Below, in pieces: positions 9,744-20,817 of a stretch of 45,685 bases of DNA (the stretch's first letter is position 1; each line of letters opens with the position of its first letter). The notes under the pieces are model-generated. The model searched no databases and was not told where the DNA came from. It saw only the letters and a list, made by a program, of their open reading frames with translations. A program made the translations under genes and the position numbers. The DNA is from Acidobacteriota bacterium (lineage in GTDB: Bacteria > Acidobacteriota > Terriglobia > Terriglobales > Acidobacteriaceae): NCBI GenBank assembly GCA_021846945.1, contig JAJZVZ010000018.1, forward strand, positions 1 to 45,685, read 5' to 3'.

Positions 9744-11297
9744 TCAGCCTTCCTCGACCACGGCTTCAATCAGCCTCGGACCGTTCACGCTAACCGCGTC
9801 GCGGAACTGCGCGTGGAACTCCGCAATGGTGGCCGCGCGCGTGGCCGAAACACCCATGGCCTTTGCCAGACTGACCCAATCCAGATCCGGCCGTCCGATA
9901 TCGATCATGTTGTTGGCGATCTCGCCGAAACCGTCTGCTCCGGTGCGCCGCATTTCAATGTCCAGAATCCGGTAGCGGCGATTGGCAAAGATGACAGTAA
10001 GAACATTGAGGTTCTCGCGCGCCATGGTCCACAACGCCTGCAGTGTGTACATGCCGCTGCCGTCGGCTTCGAGCGCCAGCACCTTCCGGTCCGGACACGC
10101 CACGGCTGCCCCCACCGCGACCGGAAGGGCCTGTCCGATTGAGCCCCCTGTTACCGGCATCCGCTCGTGCCGCGCCGCATTGGCCAAATGCGTCAGTACA
10201 GGCTCACTCGATGAAACCATCTCTTCAGAAATCAATGCGTCTTCCGGAAGATGGGCAGCGATCACACGACCGATGCTGTCCAGCGTCAGCGTGCCATCGT
10301 CAGGAACGGTAACCGGTTCATGCCCAAAGGCGGGCGCAGCGCTGGCGGCGCCGCACTGCTGCGCGAGAGCCTCCAGCGAGGCCGGACCATCTTCATCGAG
10401 ATCGGCCAGCAGCGAGATCGCACAGTTCTCCGGAGCCAGCCATCCCGGAGTTCCCGGATAGCCAAAGAACGAGACTGGAGCCTTGGCTTCCACCAGGATC
10501 AGGTTTTCCAGATCACGCAGCATCTCGATGGCGGGCTCGGGAAAATAGGGAATCTGGCGTGGCTGAAACCGCCCGCGCCCTGACCAGATCCGGGCTACGT
10601 TTCTTGCCATGTAAATCCGCACTCCGGTGGCGGCGGAGAGACGGGCCGCAGCCTCCAGTCCGCGTGGATTCAACGCCGATCCGCCCAGGAGCAGGGCTGT
10701 GCGCGGATTGCGCACCAGGCTGGCAGCGCGCCGCACCACATCGCCCGACGCAACCTGCCGCTCAGGCTTGGCGATCACCGGTCCCACACCCTCCGCAGCC
10801 GACCAAGAAAGATTCGCCGGCACGATCAGCATCGCTACCTGACCGGGTGGTTGGATTGCATCCGCAATTGTGGCCGAAACATCTGTCCCGATTTCGTGCG
10901 GGTTCCTGCAGGTCCGCACGTGCTCCGAGACTGTGCGGGCAAACGTTTCGATATCGGCGCTGAGAGGGGCGTCATACTTGAGATGGTTAAGCGAATGTTC
11001 ACCGACAATACTCACCACGGGGGAGTGAGCCTTGCGGGCGTTATGAAAATTCGCCAACGCATTGCCCAGTCCCGGCCCCAGGTGCAGGAGTGTGGCCGCG
11101 GGCTTGCCCAGCGCTCGCGCGTAGCCATCCGCAGCACCCGAGCAAACGCCCTCAAACAGGCACAACACACCGCGCATTTCGCGGACCCGGTCCAGCGCCG
11201 CGACAAAGTGCATCTCCGACGTCCCGGGATTCATAAAGCAGGTGTCGATGCTATTGGCAAGCAGGGTTTGCAACAGAATATTTGCGCCCGTGGTCAA
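9744..11297 (-). CDS. ThDP-dependent enzyme, acetolactate synthase/benzoylformate decarboxylase superfamily
   Basis: About 517 residues in the usual three-domain order: Pyr domain with the catalytic glutamate E49 (CLFEGVCSG) and the opening 'NPGTSEMHFVAALD'; a central Rossmann-like domain; and the PP domain with the ThDP/Mg motif 'EADGSGMYTLQALWT' ending at 'FANRRYRIL'. These enzymes cleave or join 2-oxoacids. The sequence is of the type often annotated 'acetolactate synthase large subunit', but no ilvN or ilvC is nearby, so a biosynthetic IlvB role is unlikely. Substrate unknown; it lies 198 bp upstream of glcD on the same strand. The frame opens with TTG at 11339, but the TTG at 11297 follows 'aaagga' at good spacing and gives the family's usual N-terminus. 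Confidence 0.85.
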   Translation of the reverse strand: MTTGANILLQTLLANSIDTCFMNPGTSEMHFVAALDRVREMRGVLCLFEGVCSGAADGYARALGKPAATLLHLGPGLGNALANFHNARKAHSPVVSIVGEHSLNHLKYDAPLSADIETFARTVSEHVRTCRNPHEIGTDVSATIADAIQPPGQVAMLIVPANLSWSAAEGVGPVIAKPERQVASGDVVRRAASLVRNPRTALLLGGSALNPRGLEAAARLSAATGVRIYMARNVARIWSGRGRFQPRQIPYFPEPAIEMLRDLENLILVEAKAPVSFFGYPGTPGWLAPENCAISLLADLDEDGPASLEALAQQCGAASAAPAFGHEPVTVPDDGTLTLDSIGRVIAAHLPEDALISEEMVSSSEPVLTHLANAARHERMPVTGGSIGQALPVAVGAAVACPDRKVLALEADGSGMYTLQALWTMARENLNVLTVIFANRRYRILDIEMRRTGADGFGEIANNMIDIGRPDLDWVSLAKAMGVSATRAATIAEFHAQFRDAVSVNGPRLIEAVVEEG

Positions 11298-11851
11298 TCC
11301 GTTCCTTTCCAGTGCTGGTCTGGGTGGCTTCCTGTGCAATCAAGATTGTAAGTGTAGCGCGCCGGGGGGCTTTCGTCATGCCCAAAGCCCGATCCATCAA
11401 TCTCTGTCGCCCGATTCCTGCATACTGGCAGGCTCTCTGGCCGCGTCGATGGCCGGCCGTCCAGCTTTCTGGAAGATCTGGTCGATCACGCGCAGCTCTT
11501 CCGCCGCGAAGGCCGGCCAGACTGAGATTGCCTCGCACACTTCATGGCCGACGTGCTTTCAAGCGGCGAGCATGGTTGCAGTTGGCGGCTGATCAGACTG
11601 ATCGGGTTCGCCATCCCTTCATCCGGGTCCTTACGTATACATACCGTTGAATTCAAGGGCCGGCTGATTCCGTTCCCTTCAATTTGATCCGGCGATCCTG
11701 TTGCGGACGGAAGGACCGCCTCTCACCGCTGCGCCACATTTTCCCTGCTACAAATATCAGGTAGGAACACCACGGCAGTTGGTACTGCGCTACGATGGCT
11801 GGAGCCGATCTCACCAGACAGAATGTGCTCCGGAAAGAAGAGGACCGAATC
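11298..11851. other. Divergent intergenic region with a possible decayed coding remnant
   Basis: These 554 bp separate two divergent starts and must carry both promoters; no convincing -35/-10 pair was identified. On the minus strand, about 11400-11560, one frame reads a protein-like stretch containing 'AISVWPAFAAEELR' and 'VIDQIFQKAGRP' before a stop, but it is stop-interrupted upstream and has no start. It may be the end of a decayed gene. No tryptophanase leader peptide of the TnaC kind was recognised before 11852. Confidence 0.3.
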
Positions 11852-13207
11852 ATGCCGATAAGGACGATCATCGAGCCATTTCGGATCAAGAGTGTCGAGC
11901 CGATCCGATGGACGACTCGCGAGCAACGCGAAGAGTTATTAAGAGAGGCGCATTACAACCTTTTCCTTCTGCCCGCCGATGACGTTGTCATCGATCTCCT
12001 CACCGACTCGGGCACCGGCGCGATGTCTGTGCATCAATGGGCCGCAATCATGGAAGGCGACGAAAGCTACGCCGGCAGCCGCAGCTTTGATCGATTCCGC
12101 GATTCCATCCAGAACATCACTGGTTACAAGCATGTGATTCCTACGCATCAGGGCCGCGCGGCAGAGCGAATCCTCTTCGGTGTGGCGTGCAAGAAGGGTG
12201 ATGTCGTCCCAAACAACACGCATTTCGACACAACGCGCGCCAACATTGAATTTCTCGGCGCCGAAGCCGTGGACCTGCTCATCCCCGAAGGCCGCCAGCC
12301 CGCATTGCATCACCCGTTCAAAGGGAATATGGATGTAGCGGCACTCGAATCTCTGATCGCGCGGGTCGGCCGCGAGCGGATTCCGCTCGTAATGCTCACC
12401 GTGACGAACAACTCCGGAGGCGGCCAGCCCGTTTCGATGGAAAATGTTCGCCAGGTGAGTGCGGTCTGCAGGCATCACGGCATTCCGCTCTACTTCGACG
12501 CATGCCGATTCGCCGAAAATGCCTGGTTTATCAGACTCCGCGAAGAGGGCTACGCATTGAAGTCGCCCAAAGAAATCGCACAGGAAATGTTCGGCTATGG
12601 AGACGGCTGCACCATGTCTGCCAAGAAAGATGGCATGGCAAACATCGGCGGCTTTCTGTGCACCAACAACGACCTGCTCGCGCAGCAGGAGAAAGATCTC
12701 CTGATTCTCACGGAGGGCTATCCGACCTACGGCGGCCTCGCCGGACGCGATCTCGAAGCCATTGCCGTGGGAATTCAGGAAGCGCTTCACGAGGACTACC
12801 TGCGCTACCGCATCGCTTCAACGGCGTATCTCGGCAACCACATTGCAGCAGCCGGCGTGCCGATCGTTCAGCCTCCCGGCGGTCATGCCATCTACCTGGA
12901 TGCGCGTTCTTTTCTGCCTCACATCTCTCCCGAGCAGTTTCCCGGCGTAGCTTTGGCAGCGGAGCTCTACCTCGAAGGCGGCGTCCGTTCCGTCGAGATT
13001 GGCAGCCTTATGTTCGCTGCAGCGGCACAGATGGACCTGGTGAGACTGGCAATTCCGCGCCGTGTCTACACGCAGAGCCATATTGACTACGTCGTTGAGG
13101 TCATACTTGAAGTATTCCGAAGGCGCGACCAGATCAAAGGCATGCGCCTGACCTACGAAGCACCGTTTCTGCGCCACTTTACGGCACACCTGCAGCCGAT
13201 CGCGTAG
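11852..13207 (+). CDS. tnaA: Tryptophanase-type beta-eliminating lyase
   Basis: This PLP enzyme of the tryptophanase/tyrosine phenol-lyase family splits an aromatic amino acid into indole or phenol, pyruvate and ammonia. Length 451, close to the family (455-471). Seen: LLTDSGTGAMS (49-59), THQGR (98-102), FDTT (125-128), NNSGGGQPVS (186-195), FDACRFAEN (215-223, cofactor-binding D216 and R219) and SAKKD (256-260) with the Schiff-base lysine K259. FDTT, SAKKD and 'LRHFTAHL' near the end (H442, in the place of E. coli TnaA H463, phenylalanine in TPL) favour tryptophanase. 'NIGGFLC' after the lysine is more TPL-like. The ATG at 11852 with 'agaggac' upstream is preferred over an earlier in-frame codon. 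No tnaB permease is adjacent. Confidence 0.85.
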   Translation: MPIRTIIEPFRIKSVEPIRWTTREQREELLREAHYNLFLLPADDVVIDLLTDSGTGAMSVHQWAAIMEGDESYAGSRSFDRFRDSIQNITGYKHVIPTHQGRAAERILFGVACKKGDVVPNNTHFDTTRANIEFLGAEAVDLLIPEGRQPALHHPFKGNMDVAALESLIARVGRERIPLVMLTVTNNSGGGQPVSMENVRQVSAVCRHHGIPLYFDACRFAENAWFIRLREEGYALKSPKEIAQEMFGYGDGCTMSAKKDGMANIGGFLCTNNDLLAQQEKDLLILTEGYPTYGGLAGRDLEAIAVGIQEALHEDYLRYRIASTAYLGNHIAAAGVPIVQPPGGHAIYLDARSFLPHISPEQFPGVALAAELYLEGGVRSVEIGSLMFAAAAQMDLVRLAIPRRVYTQSHIDYVVEVILEVFRRRDQIKGMRLTYEAPFLRHFTAHLQPIA

Positions 13208-13432
13208 CGCATCTGGCAGATAAGCTGTGTCTGTGTTCCTGAATCGTTGACGCCATTGCGGAGAGGCGATGAAATCAACCGTTCTGACAGCTTGTTTCCT
13301 TCAGGCTGCTCATCCGTTCTCCTGATCTCGCCGCTGAGGCATTTGACGCCCTCTGCGCCTCTCTTCAGAAAGAAAAGACGAACAGCCTATCGGAACATCA
13401 CACCTGGTTCTCTTCAGCTACGTCCTCCGGGA

Positions 13433-15637
<2,205 letters not shown>

Positions 15638-15666
15638 TTAGGAAGCCGCAATTGACTCGCTCGTTC

Positions 15667-15672
15667 AGTATA
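15667..15672 (-). promoter_or_regulatory. Possible -10 element of katG
   Basis: TATACT on the minus strand, about 39 bp before the katG start codon, would give a leader of about 30 nt. The -35 region is not a clear match, so this is tentative. Confidence 0.3.
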
Positions 15673-15877
15673 GGAGTCAAATATCGGTCGAAACGAAAGA
15701 ACTTATCAATGGCGTCGATAGCTGTCGCCAATCGAAAACAACCGATCTCTGGCCTTTTTTGATCCGCCGGGCAACTGAGAATGCCCCGGAAGCGGTCGGG
15801 CAGGAAGCAGGTTACGCGGCAAGGCTGGAATTGCCCCCATCCCGCGGACAAAGGGGATTGTGGGTTTCCGTTTCCGG

Positions 15878-16654
15878 TCACGGCTTTTCCATCCACCTGT
15901 AAATCGAGCAGTCTTCCCAGGCGGTGGCGGCGTATTCTCCGTCCAACTGGTTCGTCAGAATTTCACGGTCGGCCTCGGCATCCGCCGATGATCGCTGGAC
16001 CTGCCCTACAAAGAGCCGCGTAAAGCCCGGTTGCCGCTCCAGCACGTGCTCCTGTTCGTTGTTCACATACAAAATGTCCAGTTGTCCTTCGCACCCGGCA
16101 AAGCACTTGCTCCAGAACGCCAGCAGCCGCCGCAACACCGGCGCACCGAAGGGATTGAACATGAACGCCACGCACGGCCCTGCCGGAGGCTCAAACTCCG
16201 CCGCATCGCAACAGACCACCCGCATAGGCGCCTGCGCCCGGCCCGCTGCCCGCCATAACGCCATATTTTTCCGGCTGATCCGCGCCAGCGTGGGATGCAA
16301 CTCCACGCCAATGACGGCACGAAATGGGTATTCGGCAGCCAGCAGCACAGCACGTCCCATTCCGGATCCCAGATCGATGAAGGTGAACTCATCGACCGGC
16401 GCGATCGGACGGCATCGCCGCCAGCGCGCCAGGATGGACTGGAAGACCGATGGCGCGATGGCATAGTAGGCCGTTGCGTGCTGATCGTGCCGGTGGCCGC
16501 TCTTCAGATGTCTGCCGGCAACCAGCCCGCTGGTTCGCACACCAAACTCCAGGTCAAATGGATGCCGGATCAACCCATCCTTGACCGATAATCCCGGCAA
16601 GAGACGTGGCTGGCGCGCCTTCTTGCCATCTTCGTCTTGGGCCCTATCGATCAC
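15878..16654 (-). CDS. Class I SAM-dependent methyltransferase, substrate unknown
   Basis: The 258-residue product has a methyltransferase motif I 'TFIDLGSGMGRAVLLAA' (about 91-107), an acidic motif II (GVELHPTLA) and motif IV-like 'AFMFNPFG'. The layout resembles DOT1-like/class I methyltransferases often annotated only as 'methyltransferase domain protein'. The start is GTG at 16654 with 'aagg' about nine bases before it; a later start cannot be excluded because the first 50 residues are poorly conserved in character. It lies downstream of the DUF1634 and TauE genes on the same strand, 63 bp away, so cotranscription is possible but no functional link is evident. Confidence 0.8.
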   Translation of the reverse strand: MIDRAQDEDGKKARQPRLLPGLSVKDGLIRHPFDLEFGVRTSGLVAGRHLKSGHRHDQHATAYYAIAPSVFQSILARWRRCRPIAPVDEFTFIDLGSGMGRAVLLAAEYPFRAVIGVELHPTLARISRKNMALWRAAGRAQAPMRVVCCDAAEFEPPAGPCVAFMFNPFGAPVLRRLLAFWSKCFAGCEGQLDILYVNNEQEHVLERQPGFTRLFVGQVQRSSADAEADREILTNQLDGEYAATAWEDCSIYRWMEKP

Positions 16655-16717
16655 GGTTTGAACCTTAGCACAAAAAGCAGGCTGCGGAAGCGGCGGGAAG
16701 AAGCCAGGCTGCCCCGA

Positions 16718-17083
16718 TCAGGTGGCGTGCATCAGGCTGAAGGTAAGCACCGCCAGCACGATCAGGCTTACGACCACATAAAGGCGGTCGCGCTCAAGGT
16801 AAAATCCGGCCACGGCCATCACCACGCGCGCCACCGGCGTGGCAATCAGCAACAGCAACCCGAGTTGAATCAGCCCCACGCTGTGCAGGGCCGCCGCTGA
16901 TTGCGCAATGCCGGGCACCGTTCGCCTGTCCGGTCCGCCGGCCGAGAAAGTTCGGTAGGAAACCGGGTTTGAGCCGTAATGGAACAGGTAAAGAATGCCG
17001 CCGGCAAGAACGATCACAGCCGCCAGCAAGACCCCAGCCCGCAACAGATTGCCGAGTATGTTCTCGAGCCTGCGATCATCCAT
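16718..17083 (-). CDS. DUF1634 small membrane protein
   Basis: A 121-residue protein with three strongly hydrophobic segments (about 15-35, 70-92, 97-118) matching the DUF1634 pattern: N-terminal 'LGNLLRAGVLLAAVIVL' and C-terminal 'ERDRLYVVVSLIVL'. DUF1634 genes are commonly placed next to TauE/SafE transporters, and here the gene starts five bases after the transporter stop, so the two are almost surely cotranscribed. A partner or accessory role for the transporter is inference from this conserved pairing. Confidence 0.88.
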   Translation of the reverse strand: MDDRRLENILGNLLRAGVLLAAVIVLAGGILYLFHYGSNPVSYRTFSAGGPDRRTVPGIAQSAAALHSVGLIQLGLLLLIATPVARVVMAVAGFYLERDRLYVVVSLIVLAVLTFSLMHAT

Positions 17084-17088
17084 ATCCG

Positions 17089-17928
17089 CTACACCCTTCC
17101 CATAATGCCATTCAGGATCATTTCCACCGCCAGCACCAGAATTACGACCCCGAAGACAATCCGAAGCGTCCGCACCCGCGCGCGCACCAGCACCTTGGTT
17201 CCCAGGAAAGCCCCGCCCAGCACGCCCAGCATCACCGGCATGGTCACGCGCGGGTCAATATAGCCCCGGCTCAGGTAGACGCCAGCACTGGCCGCCGCAG
17301 TCACGCCAATCATAAAGTTGCTGGTTGTCGTGGACACCTTGAACGGAATCCGCATCGCGCGGTCCATGGCGATCACCTTCACGGCTCCCGAGCCAATTCC
17401 AAGCAACCCCGAAAGCGCGCCGGCGCCGAACATCAGGCTGAATCCCGTGGGAACGTTGGTCACACCATATTCCTGGGACTTGCCTTTCAGGGGATAGGCA
17501 CTGCCCAGCCGCAGGCGCCTCGCCAGCGCGTCGGATTGCACGATTTCCTCGTCTTCAGTATTTCGATTCACCAAAGACTGATAGGCGGATTGAACCAGCA
17601 CCAGTCCGAAAATGATGGCGATGGCATGGGTACTTGTGTAGGCGGCCAGATACGCGCCGGCCACTGCGCCGAGGGTGGTGGCGACTTCCAGAAGCATGCC
17701 GATGCGGATATTCGAGAAGCCTTCTTTCACATAGGCCGCAGCCGCGCCCGACGAGGTTGCAATGACGGACACCAGCGATGCGCCGATAGCGTACTTGATG
17801 TCAACGCCAAGCGCCAGCGCCAGCACGGGCACAACCACCACCCCGCCGCCAAGTCCTGTCAGCGCGCCAAGGAATCCCGCCATCGTGGACATAAGCCAGA
17901 CCACGATCGTAAATGTCAATGCTGTCAT
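17089..17928 (-). CDS. TauE/SafE family sulfite/anion exporter
   Basis: The 279-residue protein has about eight transmembrane segments in two similar halves. The first half has the glycine-rich motif 'GFLGALTGLGGGVVVVPVLAL' split across residues 18-38; the second repeats it as 'GALSGLLGIGSGAVKV'. Both are characteristic of TauE/SafE (PF01925), whose members move sulfite, sulfonates or other small organosulfur anions across the inner membrane. Substrate is not set by sequence. The ATG at 17928 gives the full first helix. Paired with DUF1634. Confidence 0.92.
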   Translation of the reverse strand: MTALTFTIVVWLMSTMAGFLGALTGLGGGVVVVPVLALALGVDIKYAIGASLVSVIATSSGAAAAYVKEGFSNIRIGMLLEVATTLGAVAGAYLAAYTSTHAIAIIFGLVLVQSAYQSLVNRNTEDEEIVQSDALARRLRLGSAYPLKGKSQEYGVTNVPTGFSLMFGAGALSGLLGIGSGAVKVIAMDRAMRIPFKVSTTTSNFMIGVTAAASAGVYLSRGYIDPRVTMPVMLGVLGGAFLGTKVLVRARVRTLRIVFGVVILVLAVEMILNGIMGRV

Positions 17929-18046
17929 CGATTAGACCCGATTATCAAGGCCCCTTATCTATAATTGCCAACAACTCCTCTAAAGTATATCGCGTAGACC
18001 CGGTCGGCCTGAGACCCCGGGAATTCGCCAGGTGGACCCGGCGCGG

Positions 18047-19510
18047 TCAGCTCACGCCTACTTCTTTCAAATCCGCGCGCGTGTTCTCATAGGTGGTATT
18101 GTAGGCGAGCAGTTCGGGATCGGGCTCCGTGCCCCAATGCAGGCACGCCGAGCGATACACCTCCGGCCACCAGTTGCGGTGAGCGGTCAGCCCGTCGTCC
18201 TTCCATTTTTTCCAATCCACCAGGACCTTCGACCACGCCTGATCGCCGTATTCCATGGCCGCCACCTGCGATCCGATCTCGGGCACAAGCCAGTCCTTAC
18301 CGATGCGGGCGTGGAGCACCTCGTCGGCCCAGTCGTAATCCTGAATCATTGCAGTGAGCGGGCTGGCCGTGGCGACGCCGATCTCCCACTCCTGCTCCTT
18401 GCCGTTCCTTCTCGGCATCAGTCCCTGCTCGATGGTGAACAGCACCGCATGCCGCTCCTTCGCGTTCAGCTTCGTATTCAACCCCAGCGACCAGGTGAAA
18501 TTGAACGGTATACGCGTCCAATCGACGCCCAGGGAGACGAAGCCCACTTCCCCCATCATCGCGTGCCGCGCCTCATCCCAAAGCTGGCGCGTCATGTCGC
18601 GGTAATACTCCCACGGCTTGCCGGTCACCTCAGTGAGGATGCTCGACATCATCTCCGGTACGTCAATCTCACGCATGCGCTTGAAATAGAGCATGATCGT
18701 CTTCGGCAGCGGCTCAACCCCGGGATCGAAGAGCATGGCTTCGGCATTGACGCCCATGTTGTAGGGATCGATGAACCGCTGGTCGCGCCGTGGCGCCGGG
18801 TCGTAGCGATACGGAGTCACCGAAAACTGCCGCTCGACGCTCTCACCGCTCCTGGCCGCCTTGCCGACCAAATCTCCGGCAGCCGCCAGCATCCGGTCCA
18901 GCGTCGCCGGCCAATCCCCAAGCGCCTTGCGGTCCTCATCCTTCACCAGGCAGCGCACCGCCTCCACACCGTACCGTTGCGCCTCTTCCATCTCCAACAG
19001 AGCAAAGCGGCAGACGCGATACGTGGGATGGTCGAAGAGGCGGTTGGTATCGGCCATCAGGTTCGTCAGCGCGCGCGTCACGGACGGCAGCGCTTTCTCG
19101 TAGATCCCCACCAGCAGCGCCCCGACTGCGGGCGCAGCGAGCACTTCGTCGAAGAATATATCCAGCATGGCGTCGGGCGAAACCTCAAGCCCGTACGGAG
19201 GCTGCCGCATCTCGCGGACGCGCCTGGCAAGGGCACTGACGTGCTCGGCGCAATAGTGCGCGTGCAGGCTGAAGGCCATCTTCAACTCGTAAATTGCGGT
19301 GGCGGGAATGCGCGCGACAAAGATGGAGTGCAGCCGCTTCAGCGCCCAGTGAATGCGCTTGATGCGCTCCACTGACTCCGCCACCGTCAGCCCTTGGGTC
19401 GTGGCTTCGCGCATGCTCAGCAGCCCGGCCAGCGGCGGCAAACCGGCGTAACCCCGATAATCGTCGATGGAAACCGGCGCTGTGATGCCTGAATTTTCAC
19501 CGTGTGACAT
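18047..19510 (-). CDS. Ferritin-like putative di-metal protein of unknown function
   Basis: A 487-residue soluble protein I cannot assign to a named enzyme. Four helices carry carboxylate/histidine patterns of ferritin-like di-metal proteins: E75 with H83/H85 and E89/H90 (YELKMAF, HAHYCAEH), E173/E175/E176 (LEMEEAQRY), E313-H316 (WDEARHAMMGE) and E397-H400 (WADEVLHARIG). The two ExxH pairs are typical of such sites. The stretch between the second and third helices (about 190-300) is an insertion relative to a minimal bundle. The ATG at 19510 (MSHGENSG) with 'gaaggtggg' upstream is preferred to a TTG at 19531. It lies 146 bp behind the polyketide operon on the same strand, so a tailoring oxygenase or metal-handling role is possible. 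The metal and reaction are inference. Confidence 0.8.
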   Translation of the reverse strand: MSHGENSGITAPVSIDDYRGYAGLPPLAGLLSMREATTQGLTVAESVERIKRIHWALKRLHSIFVARIPATAIYELKMAFSLHAHYCAEHVSALARRVREMRQPPYGLEVSPDAMLDIFFDEVLAAPAVGALLVGIYEKALPSVTRALTNLMADTNRLFDHPTYRVCRFALLEMEEAQRYGVEAVRCLVKDEDRKALGDWPATLDRMLAAAGDLVGKAARSGESVERQFSVTPYRYDPAPRRDQRFIDPYNMGVNAEAMLFDPGVEPLPKTIMLYFKRMREIDVPEMMSSILTEVTGKPWEYYRDMTRQLWDEARHAMMGEVGFVSLGVDWTRIPFNFTWSLGLNTKLNAKERHAVLFTIEQGLMPRRNGKEQEWEIGVATASPLTAMIQDYDWADEVLHARIGKDWLVPEIGSQVAAMEYGDQAWSKVLVDWKKWKDDGLTAHRNWWPEVYRSACLHWGTEPDPELLAYNTTYENTRADLKEVGVS

Positions 19511-19656
19511 GGCCCGACCCACCTTCTTCAATGAATGAATTTCCGGTTGATTGCAGGGGAAGCAACCGCTGCTGCAAGCCTACGCCAGCCGCCACACCCC
19601 CGCAAGCGCTGGCGGCTCTGCCATAGAGAAGCATGCGTCAACCTGCGGTATGTTGG

Positions 19657-20817
19657 CTATTCCGCGGAAGTTAGAGAAGTGCCATGGTGCGCCATGCGGA
19701 TCAGCAGAGCCTGGTCCGGAATGCGGGTTGCCGCTGCGATCCATTGCATTGCACGAGGCAGAAGCGAGAGCAGCGGCGGAGCCGCACGGCGGCCTCCCGC
19801 GGTGACCATCGCCTGCGAGAGCCAGGTTGCCAGACGCATCGGCCTGCCAAGTTGCGTGCGCAGAGTGCGGCTGTATTCTTCAGTGCCCTTTCCGGACAGA
19901 TACATCTGCGCGGCCAGCGCGGCGCTGTGCAGCGCAATCGACATGCCGTCGCCGGTAAACGACGGAATCACCGCCGCCTGATCGCCCACCCGCCATAAGC
20001 CGCCGGCACGCTCCGCAAGGTACCCATATGGAATCGGCGAGATTGCCAGCGGTCGAGCCCATGTGGTTTCAGCCCCTTGCAGCCGCTGGCGCAAATGCCG
20101 GTTCTCCGCGGCGATCGCCGCAAGCAAACCATTCCATCCGCCCACCACGCGCAGCACCGCACGCCGCACCACCAGGCAAAGATTCGCCCGGTCCTCCTCG
20201 ATCAGCGACAATCCGCCGTATCCCCCGGAAAAAAGAAAGAGCTCCATCGCTTCTCGAAGGGCATCCGTCTGGCTCCGCATCAGCCGCCAGTGCAGCTTGA
20301 AGCCGATCAGGTCGCCCTGCACACCACCGGCGCGGTTCCAGCCGTGCAGGTCATGTTTTCCGCAGGCGAGAAAGACCGTTCGCGCGCGCAGTTTTTCGCC
20401 GTTGCCGAGATGCACAAACCAGGTGTCATCATCGCGCGTCAGGCTTGCGACACAAGCGCCCCTCTTCACGTCGCAACCCTGCGACGCCGCACGCTCCAGC
20501 AGGGCCGCATCCAGCACGCGCCGCGAGAGCGAGAGCGCGCGAAACGGTAGAGCGGTCTCCACCACTCTGCGGCCCGAAGCGAGGCGCACCATGCGAATCG
20601 CCGCCGCGCCCAGGTGCGCCGGCGAAACACCGGCCTGATGCAAATATGCGACCGCCTCGCGGCTCAGGAACTCACCGCAGACCTTGTCGTGCGGGCCATG
20701 CTCTTTCTCGATCAGGGTGACCGAACGCCCAGCCTCCGCCAGCCGCATGGCGGCCATCGCTCCGGCAGGGCCTCCGCCGATGACGAGGTTCTCCACCGCT
20801 GCAGGGAGCGCACTCAT
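19657..20817 (-). CDS. FAD-dependent oxidoreductase of the geranylgeranyl reductase/hydroxylase type
   Basis: The 386-residue flavoprotein has a Rossmann FAD motif near its N-terminus (VIGGGPAGAMAAMRLAEAG), the usual arginine-containing 'FLSREAVAYL' and 'RRVLDAALLERA' motifs, and the second FAD motif 'RVGDQAAVIPSFTGDGMSIAL' split around residue 285. The group covers aromatic hydroxylases and polyprenyl reductases. The start overlaps the stop of the upstream methyltransferase as ATGA, and that gene in turn overlaps the type III polyketide synthase. By analogy with Streptomyces srsABC and related operons, it probably oxidises the alkylresorcinol or pyrone product to a quinone; this is inference. 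Confidence 0.88.
   Translation of the reverse strand: MSALPAAVENLVIGGGPAGAMAAMRLAEAGRSVTLIEKEHGPHDKVCGEFLSREAVAYLHQAGVSPAHLGAAAIRMVRLASGRRVVETALPFRALSLSRRVLDAALLERAASQGCDVKRGACVASLTRDDDTWFVHLGNGEKLRARTVFLACGKHDLHGWNRAGGVQGDLIGFKLHWRLMRSQTDALREAMELFLFSGGYGGLSLIEEDRANLCLVVRRAVLRVVGGWNGLLAAIAAENRHLRQRLQGAETTWARPLAISPIPYGYLAERAGGLWRVGDQAAVIPSFTGDGMSIALHSAALAAQMYLSGKGTEEYSRTLRTQLGRPMRLATWLSQAMVTAGGRRAAPPLLSLLPRAMQWIAAATRIPDQALLIRMAHHGTSLTSAE

Noticed and set aside
11298..11851. TnaC-like regulatory leader before the tryptophanase gene
   Set aside because: No short frame with a Trp codon followed by a Pro-ended stop was found in the expected place.
13208..13432. Terminator between the convergent tryptophanase and katG genes
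   Set aside because: The stretch has a T-rich run on the minus strand but no stable stem was found directly before it.
18032..19375. Long plus-strand frame (447 codons) opposite the ferritin-like gene
   Set aside because: The minus-strand frame has a better start and ribosome site and a plausible protein fold; the plus frame has skewed Arg/His-rich composition.
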